64,000 nt of DNA from CAVTUU01 sp045804965 (lineage in GTDB: Bacteria > Chloroflexota > Chloroflexia > Thermomicrobiales > UBA6265). This document shows positions 46,159-55,739 of this stretch, piece by piece; within the stretch, counting starts at the first letter, position 1, and every line of letters starts with the position of its first letter. Location: assembly GCA_045804965.1 (NCBI GenBank), contig JBJMMD010000010.1, positions 1 through 64,000 on the forward strand, read 5' to 3'. Under the pieces are notes generated by a model, which was given only the letters and a program-made list of their open reading frames with translations, was not told where the DNA came from and ran no database searches. The position numbers and the translations under genes are program-made.

Positions 46159-46743
46159 TTAGCCGGCCCGGAGCGCCGGTTGGCGGTCCAGCAGTCGCCC
46201 CGTTACCTCCACCCGGCGACCCAGCCGCCCGCGCAGCGCCGGCACCAGCCAGCGGTCGAGCCCGTAGACCCCGGCAGTCGTCCCGCTCAGCACGATCGCG
46301 CCCTCGATCAGCATCATCAGGGGACTGACGGAACTGACGCCGGCCAGCATGTACGAGAGATTCATCAACAGGCCCATCACCGCCGCGAATCGGGTGAAGA
46401 CGCCCAAGATCAAGGCCAGGCCGACAAGGGTTTCACCAAACGCCACCATGTAGCTGAAGAGTGTGGCGTGGGGCAGGAAGACATGGCGAATGAGCGCGGC
46501 ATACCAGCCCAACACTTCTGGATGGTCCGCTTGCGCCATGGCGCCACCCGGCGCCAATTGCAGCGAGAAGCCCAAGAACTGGCGCTCGATCAGACCGGCT
46601 TGGGCGCCGATCCAGCCCGCGTGCTCATCGCCGAACGTTTTTGCCCAACCAGCCTGCAAAAACTCCCACCCGACCCAGGCGCGGGCCAGGAGCCAGGCCG
46701 CCCCTGTTAGTTTCGGGTCCGTCATCCGTTCCTTCGTGAACAT
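46159..46743 (-). CDS. DoxX/DoxD-like membrane protein
   Basis: 194 residues from the ATG at 46743, preceded by GAGAGGA. Four hydrophobic segments and the DoxX-like pattern AAWLLARAWVGWEFLQAGWAK, FSYMVAFGETLVGLALILG and FAAVMGLLMNLSYMLAG are seen. Related proteins include the small subunit of thiosulfate:quinone oxidoreductase and redox-stress membrane proteins. No partner subunit is nearby, so a specific role cannot be given. Confidence 0.82.
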   Translation of the reverse strand: MFTKERMTDPKLTGAAWLLARAWVGWEFLQAGWAKTFGDEHAGWIGAQAGLIERQFLGFSLQLAPGGAMAQADHPEVLGWYAALIRHVFLPHATLFSYMVAFGETLVGLALILGVFTRFAAVMGLLMNLSYMLAGVSSVSPLMMLIEGAIVLSGTTAGVYGLDRWLVPALRGRLGRRVEVTGRLLDRQPALRAG

Positions 46744-46818
46744 GGTTTCTTTTCCTCTCACTGCAATTAAGCCCGTGCGATGCCACGAGCCAAGCTCGGG
46801 TCCGCGACCACATGGTCG

Positions 46819-47364
46819 CTAGGGGATGGGATCACCGTCGGCGGGGAGGTTTTGTCCTGCGGTGGACGCGCAGTGCTGCGGGTGCGAGTCGCCGCCATTC
46901 GCCGAGCCGCCCGCTGTGCGAACGAGGACCAGACCAAGTTGGTCGTTGGTGATCTCGCCCGCGTCGCTCAGGACGACGGTGGATGCGATCAAGCCGCCCG
47001 CGCCCGCGAACTGCCCCTCGCCCCCCTCGATCTGCCAGATGGCGGCGCCGTGTCGGCGCCCGTCCTCCGCCGCAAGTTCGAGATACGCGCTGCCGGCAGT
47101 ACTGAAGTGGAGGCGGTGGCCGCCCGTCCCGAAGACGACGGTGCCGGTCTCCTGGAACGTGGTGGGGCCCGTGAAGACCCATTCCGATGCCAGGGTCGCC
47201 TCGTCGCCGGGTGCCGGACGCACCGTTCCGTTGAGTCCCTCGGTTCCGATCTGAGTGCAGATCGTGCAGCCGTGCGCGCCGGTCGCGACCCTAAGGACGC
47301 TCCCGTCGATTCCAGCCCGTTCCGCCTCGCCCCGAAACCGCAGGGCATACATTTGCCGACGCAT
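46819..47364 (-). CDS. Uncharacterised beta-rich protein
   Basis: 181 residues with GGGAG seven bases before the ATG. Alternating hydrophobic strands and Gly turns (SEWVFTGPTTFQETGTVVFG, HRLHFSTAGSAYLEL, AAIWQIEGGEGQFAGAGGL) suggest a small beta-barrel. CTIC near residue 33 could bind a metal or form a disulfide. No signal peptide. I do not recognise the family. It lies between the LuxR regulator and DoxX genes on the same strand and may share their transcript. Confidence 0.6.
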   Translation of the reverse strand: MRRQMYALRFRGEAERAGIDGSVLRVATGAHGCTICTQIGTEGLNGTVRPAPGDEATLASEWVFTGPTTFQETGTVVFGTGGHRLHFSTAGSAYLELAAEDGRRHGAAIWQIEGGEGQFAGAGGLIASTVVLSDAGEITNDQLGLVLVRTAGGSANGGDSHPQHCASTAGQNLPADGDPIP

Positions 47365-47501
47365 CGCAGCGCTCCCTCTGTTTGTTCGTCCGATGGCCCC
47401 GGTCGGGGCGCCGCTGCGGCTCTGCCATCAGGAATCGATCATGCCGGGCCGCTGTGGACTCCGCATGAGGAAGCGTTACTCACTCGTAGTGGGGGATGTA
47501 C

Positions 47502-50081
47502 CTATTTTTCCGCCGGCCGAAGCACGCCGCCGGCCTCTGCGCTGGTGGCGGTGGCCGACAGGAGGCCGAGGAACCTGGCTTCGGCGGTAGCGGCGCGGCG
47601 CGAAGGGACGCTGAGCTTGGCAAGGATGGCTGCGACGTGGTTGGAGGCGGTGCGGCGGGAAATGAAGAGGCGCTCTGCAACCTCGCGGTCTGTCAACCCA
47701 GTCGCCACCAAGCGCAGGATTTCGACTTCTCGCCGCGTCAACCCGCAGCGAGCTCTGGCCTCCGCCGAGGTTGCGTCTTCCGCATTGCCCCTCTCCAGAA
47801 CTCCCTGCATCGTGGCAACGGCCGCGGCCTCTAGGAGCGCCTCGTCCATTGACCAGACTGTACCGCCCACCGATACGGCGCTAGAAATCCGCCTCAGCAC
47901 GCTCACCGCGCTGCTGGCGGCCGCAGTGACCAGCCGGGGGTCGCGGTCGATGGGCACGCCCATCTCTTCGCGTATTGCCGCCGCGGCACCCACCAGGCGA
48001 GAGGCCAGCTCCTGGTAACCATCCGTCGCCGCCAGTACGGCGCACCCCTCGAGCGCAAAGACCACAATGCGTCGGCGCCCAGTCTCGCGCAATAGCGCCA
48101 GCGACTCTGCGAAGTGGGCTCGAGCCGCCGCTATATCGCCGAGCTCCAACGTCAGCCACCCAAGATCAGTCGTCGTTGCGGCGACGTGCGATCGGTCGCG
48201 GGCCGCCCGCGCCACGGCGAGGCTCTCCTCCAGCAGCGGCCGAGCGGCGGCGAATTCGCCCTGCGCGATGAGCAGGCTGCCGAGACCGGCGAGGACGTGG
48301 GCAGTCGATCGCAGGTCGCCGGTCGTGCGCGAATGGCCAAGCGCCTCGTGCAACAGCGCCGAGGCCGTCGTCGCGTTCCCTGCACCCGCCTCAGCCCAAG
48401 CCAGGTTATAGAGCGCGCGCGCCAGGCCCCGGTGGTCGCTGAGTTCGCGCCAGATCGCCACGCTCTCCTCGCTGAGCGACTTTACCGCCGCGGTATCGCC
48501 GGTGTCGTCGGCGAGCGCCGACAGGCCCGTCAAGGCTGTCGCTTCCCCGGTTCGATCCCCGCTCACGCGAGCCAGGTCTCGGGCGAGCGCAAATGAGCGC
48601 GCGGCCTCGGCATGCTCGCCGAGATCGCGCAAAAGGTCGCCACGAACGTTCAGCGCGGCCGACCGCACGACCGGGTCGTCGTCAGGCGCGATTGGAAGCG
48701 CGCGGTCGAGCCAATCGCGCCCTTCGCTGTGGTGACCTCGTCGAAAACAGAAGCGCCCAAAACTCGTCGCCAGGCGGAGAGCGGTACCGGAAGATGTGCT
48801 TGCACACGCCCAAGCGAGGGCAGCGCGAATATTAGCGAGTTCGGCTTCCAGCTGATCGAATCCTGCCGCCTCGTCCGATTCCATCCCGGACGCGTGCTCG
48901 GCCAGCGCCAGGTAATACGTGGCATGGGCCGCCCGGACATCATCCTCGTCGCCGGATACAGCCAGCCGCTCAAGACCGAACTCGCGGACCGTCTCGAGCA
49001 TCTCGAATCGCGGCTCGGGATCACTACTCCATTCGCCTCGAAAAGTCGCGGATCGGTTGCTCCGCCGCACGAGGCTCTTGTCAACCAAGGAGGCGATCAT
49101 GTCGAGGGCGGTCGCATTACAGGATGCTGCCGACGAATCCTCACCGGCGATCCGTGCTCGGTTCGTCCCCGCCGCGATCGCCTCGGCGGCCTCGATCGTG
49201 AACCCGCCGGCGAACGCGGCGAGGCAGCTGAAGAAGACTTGTTCCTCCGAGCCGAGGAGTTCGTAGCTCCAGGCGATTGCGTTGCGCATGGTCTGCAGGC
49301 GCGCCGGGACATCGCGCGAACCGCCGGTCAACACGGGAAGCCGGCGGGCCAGACGCGCGAGTAGCGCCACGGGCGTCAAATGCGGGCTGCGCGCTGCGGC
49401 CAGCTCCAGCGCAAGGGGCAACCCGTCGAGGCGGTGGCAGACGGCGGCTACCGCGGCCGCGTTCGCCGCCGTCAAGGTGAAACTAGGATCCACTGCCTGC
49501 GCGCGCTCGACAAAGAGACGCACAGCCGGGGCCGCGAACAAGTCAGGCAACGCGGGCAGGCGTTCGGGATCCGGAACCTCCAGCGGTGGAACCGGCAGGT
49601 CGCGTTCGCCGGACAAATGCAGCCGCTCGCGGCTGGTGACTAAGAGCGTCAGATGTGGGCAAGCCACCATTACCTCCGCCAGCAAAGGGGCGGCCGGCAG
49701 GACGTGTTCGAAATTGTCGACCAGGAGGAGCGCTTTGGTCTCGTGGGCGACCGTCCGGAGCTGATCGGCGAACGGCAGGTGATCCAGTTCGGAAATCCCG
49801 AGGGCGCCGGCGAGGACACCGGCCACGAGTTGGTAGTCCTGGAGCGCCGCGAGGGGAACGAAGCGCATATCGTCGGCAAAATCGGCGGACACGTCGGAAG
49901 CCGCGGCCAAGGCAAGTCGGGTCTTGCCGACCCCACCGGGTCCGGTGAGGGTGAGAAGGCGCACGTCATCACGGCGGAGCAGCGCCCCGATCTCTGCGAC
50001 CTCGCGCTCCCGCCCAATCAGGCTCGTGAGCGGCTCCGGAACCGGGCTACTCGTCCTGGGCTCAGGCTTGGGGGTAGCCAT
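47502..50081 (-). CDS. Large LuxR-family regulator with NB-ARC-like ATPase (second)
   Basis: 859 residues from the ATG at 50081 (no strong ribosome-binding site; TTG at 50090 possible). Architecture as in the regulator at 31267: Walker A GPGGVGKT (about 47-54), Walker B ALLLVDNFEHVLP, TSRERLHLSGERDLPVPPLE, LPLALELAAAR, then many TPR-like helices (about 420-780). The LuxR HTH GLTRREVEILRLVATGLTDR and AAILAKLSVPSRRAATAEAR is followed by a 25-residue Ala-rich tail. It probably activates nearby genes in response to an unknown ligand. Confidence 0.9.
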   Translation of the reverse strand: MATPKPEPRTSSPVPEPLTSLIGREREVAEIGALLRRDDVRLLTLTGPGGVGKTRLALAAASDVSADFADDMRFVPLAALQDYQLVAGVLAGALGISELDHLPFADQLRTVAHETKALLLVDNFEHVLPAAPLLAEVMVACPHLTLLVTSRERLHLSGERDLPVPPLEVPDPERLPALPDLFAAPAVRLFVERAQAVDPSFTLTAANAAAVAAVCHRLDGLPLALELAAARSPHLTPVALLARLARRLPVLTGGSRDVPARLQTMRNAIAWSYELLGSEEQVFFSCLAAFAGGFTIEAAEAIAAGTNRARIAGEDSSAASCNATALDMIASLVDKSLVRRSNRSATFRGEWSSDPEPRFEMLETVREFGLERLAVSGDEDDVRAAHATYYLALAEHASGMESDEAAGFDQLEAELANIRAALAWACASTSSGTALRLATSFGRFCFRRGHHSEGRDWLDRALPIAPDDDPVVRSAALNVRGDLLRDLGEHAEAARSFALARDLARVSGDRTGEATALTGLSALADDTGDTAAVKSLSEESVAIWRELSDHRGLARALYNLAWAEAGAGNATTASALLHEALGHSRTTGDLRSTAHVLAGLGSLLIAQGEFAAARPLLEESLAVARAARDRSHVAATTTDLGWLTLELGDIAAARAHFAESLALLRETGRRRIVVFALEGCAVLAATDGYQELASRLVGAAAAIREEMGVPIDRDPRLVTAAASSAVSVLRRISSAVSVGGTVWSMDEALLEAAAVATMQGVLERGNAEDATSAEARARCGLTRREVEILRLVATGLTDREVAERLFISRRTASNHVAAILAKLSVPSRRAATAEARFLGLLSATATSAEAGGVLRPAEK

Positions 50082-50388
50082 CGGGCGCAACGACCTTGCT
50101 CGCGGGCGAAGACTGAACGGCCGGAATGATGGCCGACGGCTGGCGGAGTGTCAACGGCTCCCGCCGGCAATGGAGCTACTCCTATGTTTGCTTAACGGTG
50201 TTCCAAGCGCAAACGAACGTGGGACTTCGATCCATCGGCGGATGACCGGACCGAGCGGCGGAGCGAGGTGAGCGCCGCCAATGGTCATGGCAATCATGCT
50301 TCTATGGCGGTTGAAGACAATCCGGACGTCGGCGCTTCAGGCTGGGCAACAGGTCGACCAAAATTAGGCCGGTTCGCGGGCTCGCAAC
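50082..50388. other. Intergenic region
   Basis: About 307 bases between the LuxR gene and the radical SAM gene. Only short Arg-rich frames; no clear promoter or hairpin seen. Confidence 0.35.
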
Positions 50389-51387
50389 TCAGAACAGGCC
50401 GTTGTACACCGCACACGAGCGGCAAATCTCCGGCGGATCGTCGGAGGCCAGGCGTGCCCGAAAGGCCGCGAAGTCGGGCGCGTTCCAGACTGCTGCGGCA
50501 CCCTGCTCGATCATATTCCCGAAGTTGGCGCGATCCGGGGTGGAAACCATGCAGCAAGGCATGGCCAGTCCTTGGTAGCTGACATAGGCCTGATCCCACG
50601 GCCAGCTGCACCGCTGCCTTCCCGGCGTGCCCGGCGGGTGGGGTCGCGGCCGGACGCGGGGTAGGCGCAAGTCGACCGCCAGCTCATCTGCCACCGCTCG
50701 CGCCTCGCCGAAGTAGTGGTCGACCCGGTCGGGGTCCTCCTCCTGCAGCGTCTGCTCCTCCACGAAGTCGCGCATTGGTCGATAGTGGGCAGGCAGACTC
50801 TCTTCGCCGAAGTCATGACACAAATGCTGAACCCAGAGGTGGTCCATCCGCCAGCGGTGCGCGAAGCGCACGAGATCGGGCAGCTCGTGCAGATTCTGGC
50901 GCATCACCACGCTCACCATCTGTACGCGAGGGTGGTCGCTGCCGAGCCGCTCCTTGGCCTCGCGCAGCAACCCGAGCCCGCGCACGACCTTCTCCAGCCG
51001 AGACCGCACGCGGATGCGTTCGTAAGTCTCGGCGGTCGCGCCGTCGACCGAGACGTGGAGGCGTGCGAGCCCGCTCGTCACGCAGGCCGCGGCGCGACGC
51101 TCATTGAGCAGCGTCAGATTCGTGTTCGTGCTGACCTGGACTCCCTTACCTGCCGCATAGGCGACCATGTCGAAGAAGCGCGGGTGCATCATCGGCTCGC
51201 CGAGCCCTTGCAAGTGCAACTCGTGCAACCCGGAAAATTGGTTGACGAGGCGAACGAACGCATCGAAGCTCATGAAGGCGAGCGGCCCGTATGGCGGACC
51301 GTCCTGACGGAACTGAATTGCGCACATTTGGCAACGCAGATTGCACTGTCCGACGGGCTCGATCTGCAGGAACGAAGGCAGGTCCAT
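50389..51387 (-). CDS. Radical SAM protein with SPASM-like C-terminus
   Basis: 332 residues from the ATG at 51387, with GAAAGGAG upstream; the longer frame has no such site. CNLRCQMC (Cys15, Cys19, Cys22) binds the radical SAM 4Fe-4S cluster, and GLGEPMMHPRF is the GGE-like SAM motif. The C-terminal part has Cys residues in RQRCSWPWDQAYVSYQG, AMPCCMVSTPDRANFGN and EICRSCAVYN, a SPASM/twitch pattern for auxiliary clusters. Such enzymes modify peptides, sugars or alcohols. No precursor peptide or partner is obvious nearby, so the substrate is unknown. Confidence 0.88.
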   Translation of the reverse strand: MDLPSFLQIEPVGQCNLRCQMCAIQFRQDGPPYGPLAFMSFDAFVRLVNQFSGLHELHLQGLGEPMMHPRFFDMVAYAAGKGVQVSTNTNLTLLNERRAAACVTSGLARLHVSVDGATAETYERIRVRSRLEKVVRGLGLLREAKERLGSDHPRVQMVSVVMRQNLHELPDLVRFAHRWRMDHLWVQHLCHDFGEESLPAHYRPMRDFVEEQTLQEEDPDRVDHYFGEARAVADELAVDLRLPRVRPRPHPPGTPGRQRCSWPWDQAYVSYQGLAMPCCMVSTPDRANFGNMIEQGAAAVWNAPDFAAFRARLASDDPPEICRSCAVYNGLF

Positions 51388-51624
51388 CGTAGCTCCTTCC
51401 AAAGGGACAAGGCAACGAGCGGTCGCGTCAACGTGCAGACCCACGCTTTCTCCCAAGAAACACGCCACGGATGGTGGATGGTGCCCGCTATCGCACGGTT
51501 GTCAGACTAGCATGAAGGGCGGAACGAATTGGGATCCGGCTGCGCCTTGATGACTGGACCAGAGGAGTGACGCACGAGAATGATGCTAGTTCGCCAAACC
51601 GGCGAGGGGTACGGCTCGCGGATA

Positions 51625-52746
51625 TTATGAGAAGCGAATACCGAGTTTGATCGATTGCTCGGGGTGTTCGTCGATCGCGCGGTACGCGTCAACACTCTCC
51701 GCAAATGGAACGATCGGCGTGACGATGCCTTGGGCGCTGAGGCGACCATCGGCCAGCCAGTTGAGCGTCGTGCGCGCGAGCCGGCCAAGCGTCCAGCCCT
51801 GGGCATCACGCATCGGCAGACTCTCGGCGCGAGCGGAGATCAATTGCAGGCGATTGATATGAAACTCCTCGCCGAGACGGAGACCGGCCGAGTCACCGCC
51901 GTAGAAGGAGAGGACGCAGACCGTGCCGCCATACCGCGTCGCCCGGATTGCGTGGTGCAAGGCTTGGATACTGCCGGAGGCTTCCACCGCCACGTCGACG
52001 CCCAGGTTGCTGACCTGGGTCGCACGCTCTCGGTATCCGCCGACCAGACGCTCACCGTTTTCCGGCTCGAACGTGGCCGCGTTCCACCCGGCCGGAGCGG
52101 TCTGCCGGCGGATCGCGAATCCGATATCCCCATCGCCGTCGCGGGGATCGAGCACGACATCTGCCCCCAACGATCGCGCGAGTTCTCGGCGCGTCTCGAT
52201 CGGGTCGACCGCGATCACGCAGTCGGCGCCCGCCTTGCGGGCAAGCTGGACCGCGAACAACCCAATCGCGCCCATGCCGAACACAGCGACGCGATCGCCA
52301 AGCTTGATGTTGCCGTCGCGCATGGCGAAGGCCATCACGGCTGGGTCAAGACAGACTGCCGATTCAGCGGAGAGGCCCGCTGGCATGGGATCAGCATTGG
52401 TCTCGTCGACCGTCTGCGTTTCGCGGATCGGGAAGTGACCAAAGACGCGGTCACCGGGCTGAAAGCGAGTGACGTCGGAACCTATGGCCTCAACGGCGCC
52501 AACCGCCATATTGCCTAGCGGCCGGGGGAAGGTGCCGGTGTCAGATGGACGCGGCAATACCGCGCCCCAAGCGCGGTCATAGGGGCGATGAGCGGCAGAT
52601 TCATCGCGATAGCCGACCAGCTCTGTCCCGTGCTTCGGCGAGGCGAACTCCGTCCGGACGCGGATTTGGTGGGCGCCGAGCGGAGGATCGACGTACTCAC
52701 GCAGTGCCGGCGTGCGCGGCGCGATCGCGATCAATTCTCGGGGCAT
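51625..52746 (-). CDS. MDR-family (alcohol/sugar) dehydrogenase lacking classical zinc motifs
   Basis: 373 residues from the ATG at 52746, with GGAGG upstream. The C-terminal half has the NAD(P) fold VAVFGMGAIGLFAVQLARKAG with an acidic residue after strand 2 (VDPIETRR) and the N-terminal half the GroES-like barrel (DVTRFQPGDRVFGHFP). The usual zinc ligand Cys and the GHE motif are replaced by ASPKHGTE and GNMAVGAVEAIG, so catalytic zinc binding is not assured. It is the last gene of importer 3's operon and probably oxidises the imported sugar or polyol. Confidence 0.88.
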   Translation of the reverse strand: MPRELIAIAPRTPALREYVDPPLGAHQIRVRTEFASPKHGTELVGYRDESAAHRPYDRAWGAVLPRPSDTGTFPRPLGNMAVGAVEAIGSDVTRFQPGDRVFGHFPIRETQTVDETNADPMPAGLSAESAVCLDPAVMAFAMRDGNIKLGDRVAVFGMGAIGLFAVQLARKAGADCVIAVDPIETRRELARSLGADVVLDPRDGDGDIGFAIRRQTAPAGWNAATFEPENGERLVGGYRERATQVSNLGVDVAVEASGSIQALHHAIRATRYGGTVCVLSFYGGDSAGLRLGEEFHINRLQLISARAESLPMRDAQGWTLGRLARTTLNWLADGRLSAQGIVTPIVPFAESVDAYRAIDEHPEQSIKLGIRFS

Positions 52747-52801
52747 TGTCCACAACCTCCAACACTCAGTGGCCGGTGCGCGCGATGCGGCTGAACTCGG
52801 T

Positions 52802-53614
52802 TTATGCCTGCTCCCATAGCGCGCGCAGGAAGCGAACCGTCTCGCCCAACATCACCTCCGGGCCCTGATCGGCGTGAGGTCCGGCCAGCGCGCTGCATTC
52901 GATGCTCACAAAGCCGCCGTAGGCGATCTGTTTCAACGCGGCGAAAGGCTTGTGGAAGTCGAGACAACCCGCGCCCGGTTGCAACCGGTTGTTGTCGGCG
53001 ATGTGGACGTGGCCCAAATCCTTGCCAGCCGCCAGGATCGGCGCCGCCATGTTCGACTCCTCAATATTCATGTGGAACAGATCGGCGAGGGCCAGTACCC
53101 GCGGATGGGCAATCGCCTTCGCGAGCGCAACAGCTTGCTCGACGCGGCGCAGGAAGGTGGCCTCGTAGCGGTTGAGGGGTTCCAAGAAGACCGCGGACCG
53201 GCCTTCGGGCAACGTCGACATCCAGTCGTGGAACATCTCCGCCGCGAACGCCGGCAGCTCGCGATCCGGGTCGGCCAATTCGGGGAACGTCACCGGTCGC
53301 CGAAATGGCACGGAGATCACGCCCGCCGCGCCAAGCTCGTCAGCCAGCCGCAGGAGCTCGGCCAAAGCCGCGAAGCGGCGCGCGCGCGCGGCCGGATCCG
53401 GCTGCAGCGGATCGTGGATCGAATGCGTGCAAATGGCGCAAACGGGAAGGTCGGTCGAGCTCATCGCCCGCTTCACGTCGTCCAGGCGCTCGCTGAGATC
53501 GAAGTCCGGTCCAATACTGACTTCGACCGCGTCGAACCCCAATCGCTTCGCGCTCGCGAACTGCTCGTCAAGGGTTTCACCCGGCAAGCGCGATGTCTGA
53601 ATTCCGATCTTCAC
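52802..53614 (-). CDS. Sugar phosphate isomerase/epimerase (TIM barrel)
   Basis: 270 residues from a GTG at 53614 with GAAGGAG at ideal spacing. The xylose-isomerase-like barrel is seen from KIGIQTSRL, DAVEVSIGPDFDL, LPVCAICTHSIHDP, FLEPLNRYEATFL (metal-binding Glu), LADLFHMNIEE (Asp and His) and GHVHIADNNRLQPG (His). Family members act as isomerases, epimerases or dehydratases of sugars and inositols. It lies between the LacI gene and the dehydrogenase gene of the importer-3 operon. Confidence 0.87.
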   Translation of the reverse strand: MKIGIQTSRLPGETLDEQFASAKRLGFDAVEVSIGPDFDLSERLDDVKRAMSSTDLPVCAICTHSIHDPLQPDPAARARRFAALAELLRLADELGAAGVISVPFRRPVTFPELADPDRELPAFAAEMFHDWMSTLPEGRSAVFLEPLNRYEATFLRRVEQAVALAKAIAHPRVLALADLFHMNIEESNMAAPILAAGKDLGHVHIADNNRLQPGAGCLDFHKPFAALKQIAYGGFVSIECSALAGPHADQGPEVMLGETVRFLRALWEQA

Positions 53615-53728
53615 CCTCTGCTCCTTCGATTCAGCGCGGAACCGCACCACTGCCCGAGTGGCTGCCGGACGAGCCGCGATGCGCGTTCGCGCACGCCACT
53701 GCCCCCTCCGCGGCGGGCGCCGCCCGTC

Positions 53729-54841
53729 TCACGGGCGCCTTGCGCTTTCGCCCGGCGGGCCGGTCGAGGCGCGAACGATCAATCGTGTCGATAGCCGCTG
53801 CTGGCGGCCGTGGTCGCCCCCATCGTTCGATTCCAAGACCCCGATCGCCAACCGGGCCGCAACCTGACCGATCTCGACCATCGGCTGCGCCACGGACGTC
53901 AGCGGCGGCGCCAGGTTCGGCGCGTAGGTGTCGTCGAAACCCACAACCGAGAGATCGTCCGGAACGTGAAGCCCTTGGGCCAGGATCTCTTGGAGCACGC
54001 CCACGGCGAGCAGATCGCATCCGGCAAAGATCGCCGTTGGACGCTCGGCCGGCGGCAGGCCCAGCAGACGCCTGGTCACAGCGCGCCCGCGCTCGGGCGA
54101 GGAGTACACATCGGTCAGCGCGATCAGGTCATTGCGCACCGGAATGCCGTGCGCGGCCAGGGTGCCAAGGTATCCATCGAGGCGCTCACGCTCGACCGAG
54201 CGCCGTTCCCTCAAGCCGACTGCCGCGGGATCTCCTTGGCCATCCATCGGGGTTGCCGGGTCGAGCCCCACAAAAGCGATCCGCCGATGCCCGAGCGCAA
54301 TCAAATGCTCGACCGCCTCGCACGCACCGGGACGATTGTCGACGCTGACTCCCAGCGTGGCCACGGTCCCCACACGCTCGACCTGGACAACCGGGACGCC
54401 GGCGGCGACCGCCAACCGAACATTCGCCTCATTCGTCACCGTCGTGAACAGGATGGCGTCGACGCGGTGGCGAAGGAGCGTCTCCACCGCCCTTCGTTCG
54501 GCGGCAGTGTCGCTCTGGGTATTGAACAGAATGACGCTACAGCCGTGCTTGGCCGCTTCTTGCTGAACGGCGAGGGCGACGGTCGCGAAGAAGAGATTGG
54601 GCGCAATCGATTGGAGCACGTGTCCGAGGAGAAACGTTCGCCGCCGTCGCAGCCCTTGCGCCACGGCGTTGACACGGTATCCGCTTTGCGCAAGCGCAGC
54701 TTCGACGATGAGGCGGGTCTCGCCGGCAACGTACCCGTTGTTATGGAGCACGCGCGCGATCGTCGCGGTCGACACCCCCGCCAGGCTGGCGACATCCTTC
54801 AGCGTCGCATGTTTCCGCGCCGGCGGACGCATGGTCACCAT
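53729..54841 (-). CDS. LacI-family regulator
   Basis: 370 residues. The N-terminal HTH and hinge read ATLKDVASLAGVSTATIARV and AALAQSGYRVNAVAQGLRRR. A periplasmic-binding-protein-like effector domain follows (GHVLQSIAPNLFFATVALAV, DAILFTT, GHRRIAFVGLDP, AIFAGCDLLAVGVLQEI, DLSVVGFDDTYAPNLAPPLT). It sits in the importer-3 operon, 10 bases after the second permease. The palindrome with a central CG at 58124-58137 in the operon promoter is its likely operator, making it a local, sugar-released repressor. Confidence 0.93.
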   Translation of the reverse strand: MVTMRPPARKHATLKDVASLAGVSTATIARVLHNNGYVAGETRLIVEAALAQSGYRVNAVAQGLRRRRTFLLGHVLQSIAPNLFFATVALAVQQEAAKHGCSVILFNTQSDTAAERRAVETLLRHRVDAILFTTVTNEANVRLAVAAGVPVVQVERVGTVATLGVSVDNRPGACEAVEHLIALGHRRIAFVGLDPATPMDGQGDPAAVGLRERRSVERERLDGYLGTLAAHGIPVRNDLIALTDVYSSPERGRAVTRRLLGLPPAERPTAIFAGCDLLAVGVLQEILAQGLHVPDDLSVVGFDDTYAPNLAPPLTSVAQPMVEIGQVAARLAIGVLESNDGGDHGRQQRLSTRLIVRASTGPPGESARRP

Positions 54842-54851
54842 GCGTTCCGGC

Positions 54852-55736
54852 TCATGATTTCAGCGCCCCCGCCGTGATCCCTTCGATGAAGCGGCGCTGG
54901 AGGAGCAGGTAGAGCACGACCATCGGCAGCATCGAAATCGTGACCCCCGCCGCGATCATGCCCCGATCGGCAGTGAACCGGCCAAAGAAGAACATCGTCC
55001 CGAGCGACACGGGGCGCAGCTCGTCGCGTTGGACGAAGACGAGCGGCATCAGGAACTGGTTCCAGGTCCAGATGAACTGAAACACGACGAGGGTGGCCAA
55101 GCCCGGGACTGCCAGGGGGAGCATGATCTGCCGGAAGACGCTCCACTCATTCGCCCCGTCGACCCGCGCAGCGTCGCCCAGCTCCGCCGGCAGCCCGCGG
55201 AAAAAGGCGCGCATCAGAAAAATGCCGAATGGCAAGCGGAACGCAATGCCGGGCAGGATAAACGCCCAATACGTTTCCAGCAGATGGATGTCACGTAGCA
55301 GATAGTAAATCGGAATCATCACCGACTGGAACGGCACCATCAGCCCGAGCACGAAGATCAGCAGGATCGCCCCGCGCGCCGGCAGGGGCAGCATCGCTAA
55401 CGCATATCCGGTCAGGCAGGAAAAGAAGACAACTCCGCCAACAATCGCAATGCAGTAGATAACCGTGTTGCCCATGTAGCGATCGAAGTGGCCGACGGTC
55501 CAGGCCCGTTGCAGGTTCTGCCAGCGGAATTGCTCAGGCAGCCCGAAGGGATCACGGGCGATCTCGATCGAGGTCTTGAACGCTGACGACCAGATCCAAA
55601 TGAACGGGACGAAAAATATCAGGAAGAAGGCCACGAGCACGAGGTACCGGCCGATCTCCCAGCCAGCGCCCCGAGGCCACCGGCGAGGCGCGCCAATGAA
55701 GGTTTCTTTCCGCTCTTCGACCGCAGTGATCGCCAT
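54852..55736 (-). CDS. ABC importer 3, permease (UgpE type)
   Basis: 294 residues, six membrane segments, contact loop LGDAARVDGANEWSVFRQIM and the family ending RRFIEGITAGALKS. It begins three bases after the stop of the preceding permease, so translation is probably coupled. Confidence 0.92.
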   Translation of the reverse strand: MAITAVEERKETFIGAPRRWPRGAGWEIGRYLVLVAFFLIFFVPFIWIWSSAFKTSIEIARDPFGLPEQFRWQNLQRAWTVGHFDRYMGNTVIYCIAIVGGVVFFSCLTGYALAMLPLPARGAILLIFVLGLMVPFQSVMIPIYYLLRDIHLLETYWAFILPGIAFRLPFGIFLMRAFFRGLPAELGDAARVDGANEWSVFRQIMLPLAVPGLATLVVFQFIWTWNQFLMPLVFVQRDELRPVSLGTMFFFGRFTADRGMIAAGVTISMLPMVVLYLLLQRRFIEGITAGALKS

Positions 55737-55739
55737 CGC

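Noticed and set aside
53810..54877. 355-codon plus-strand frame
   Set aside because: Antisense to the clearly assigned LacI gene.
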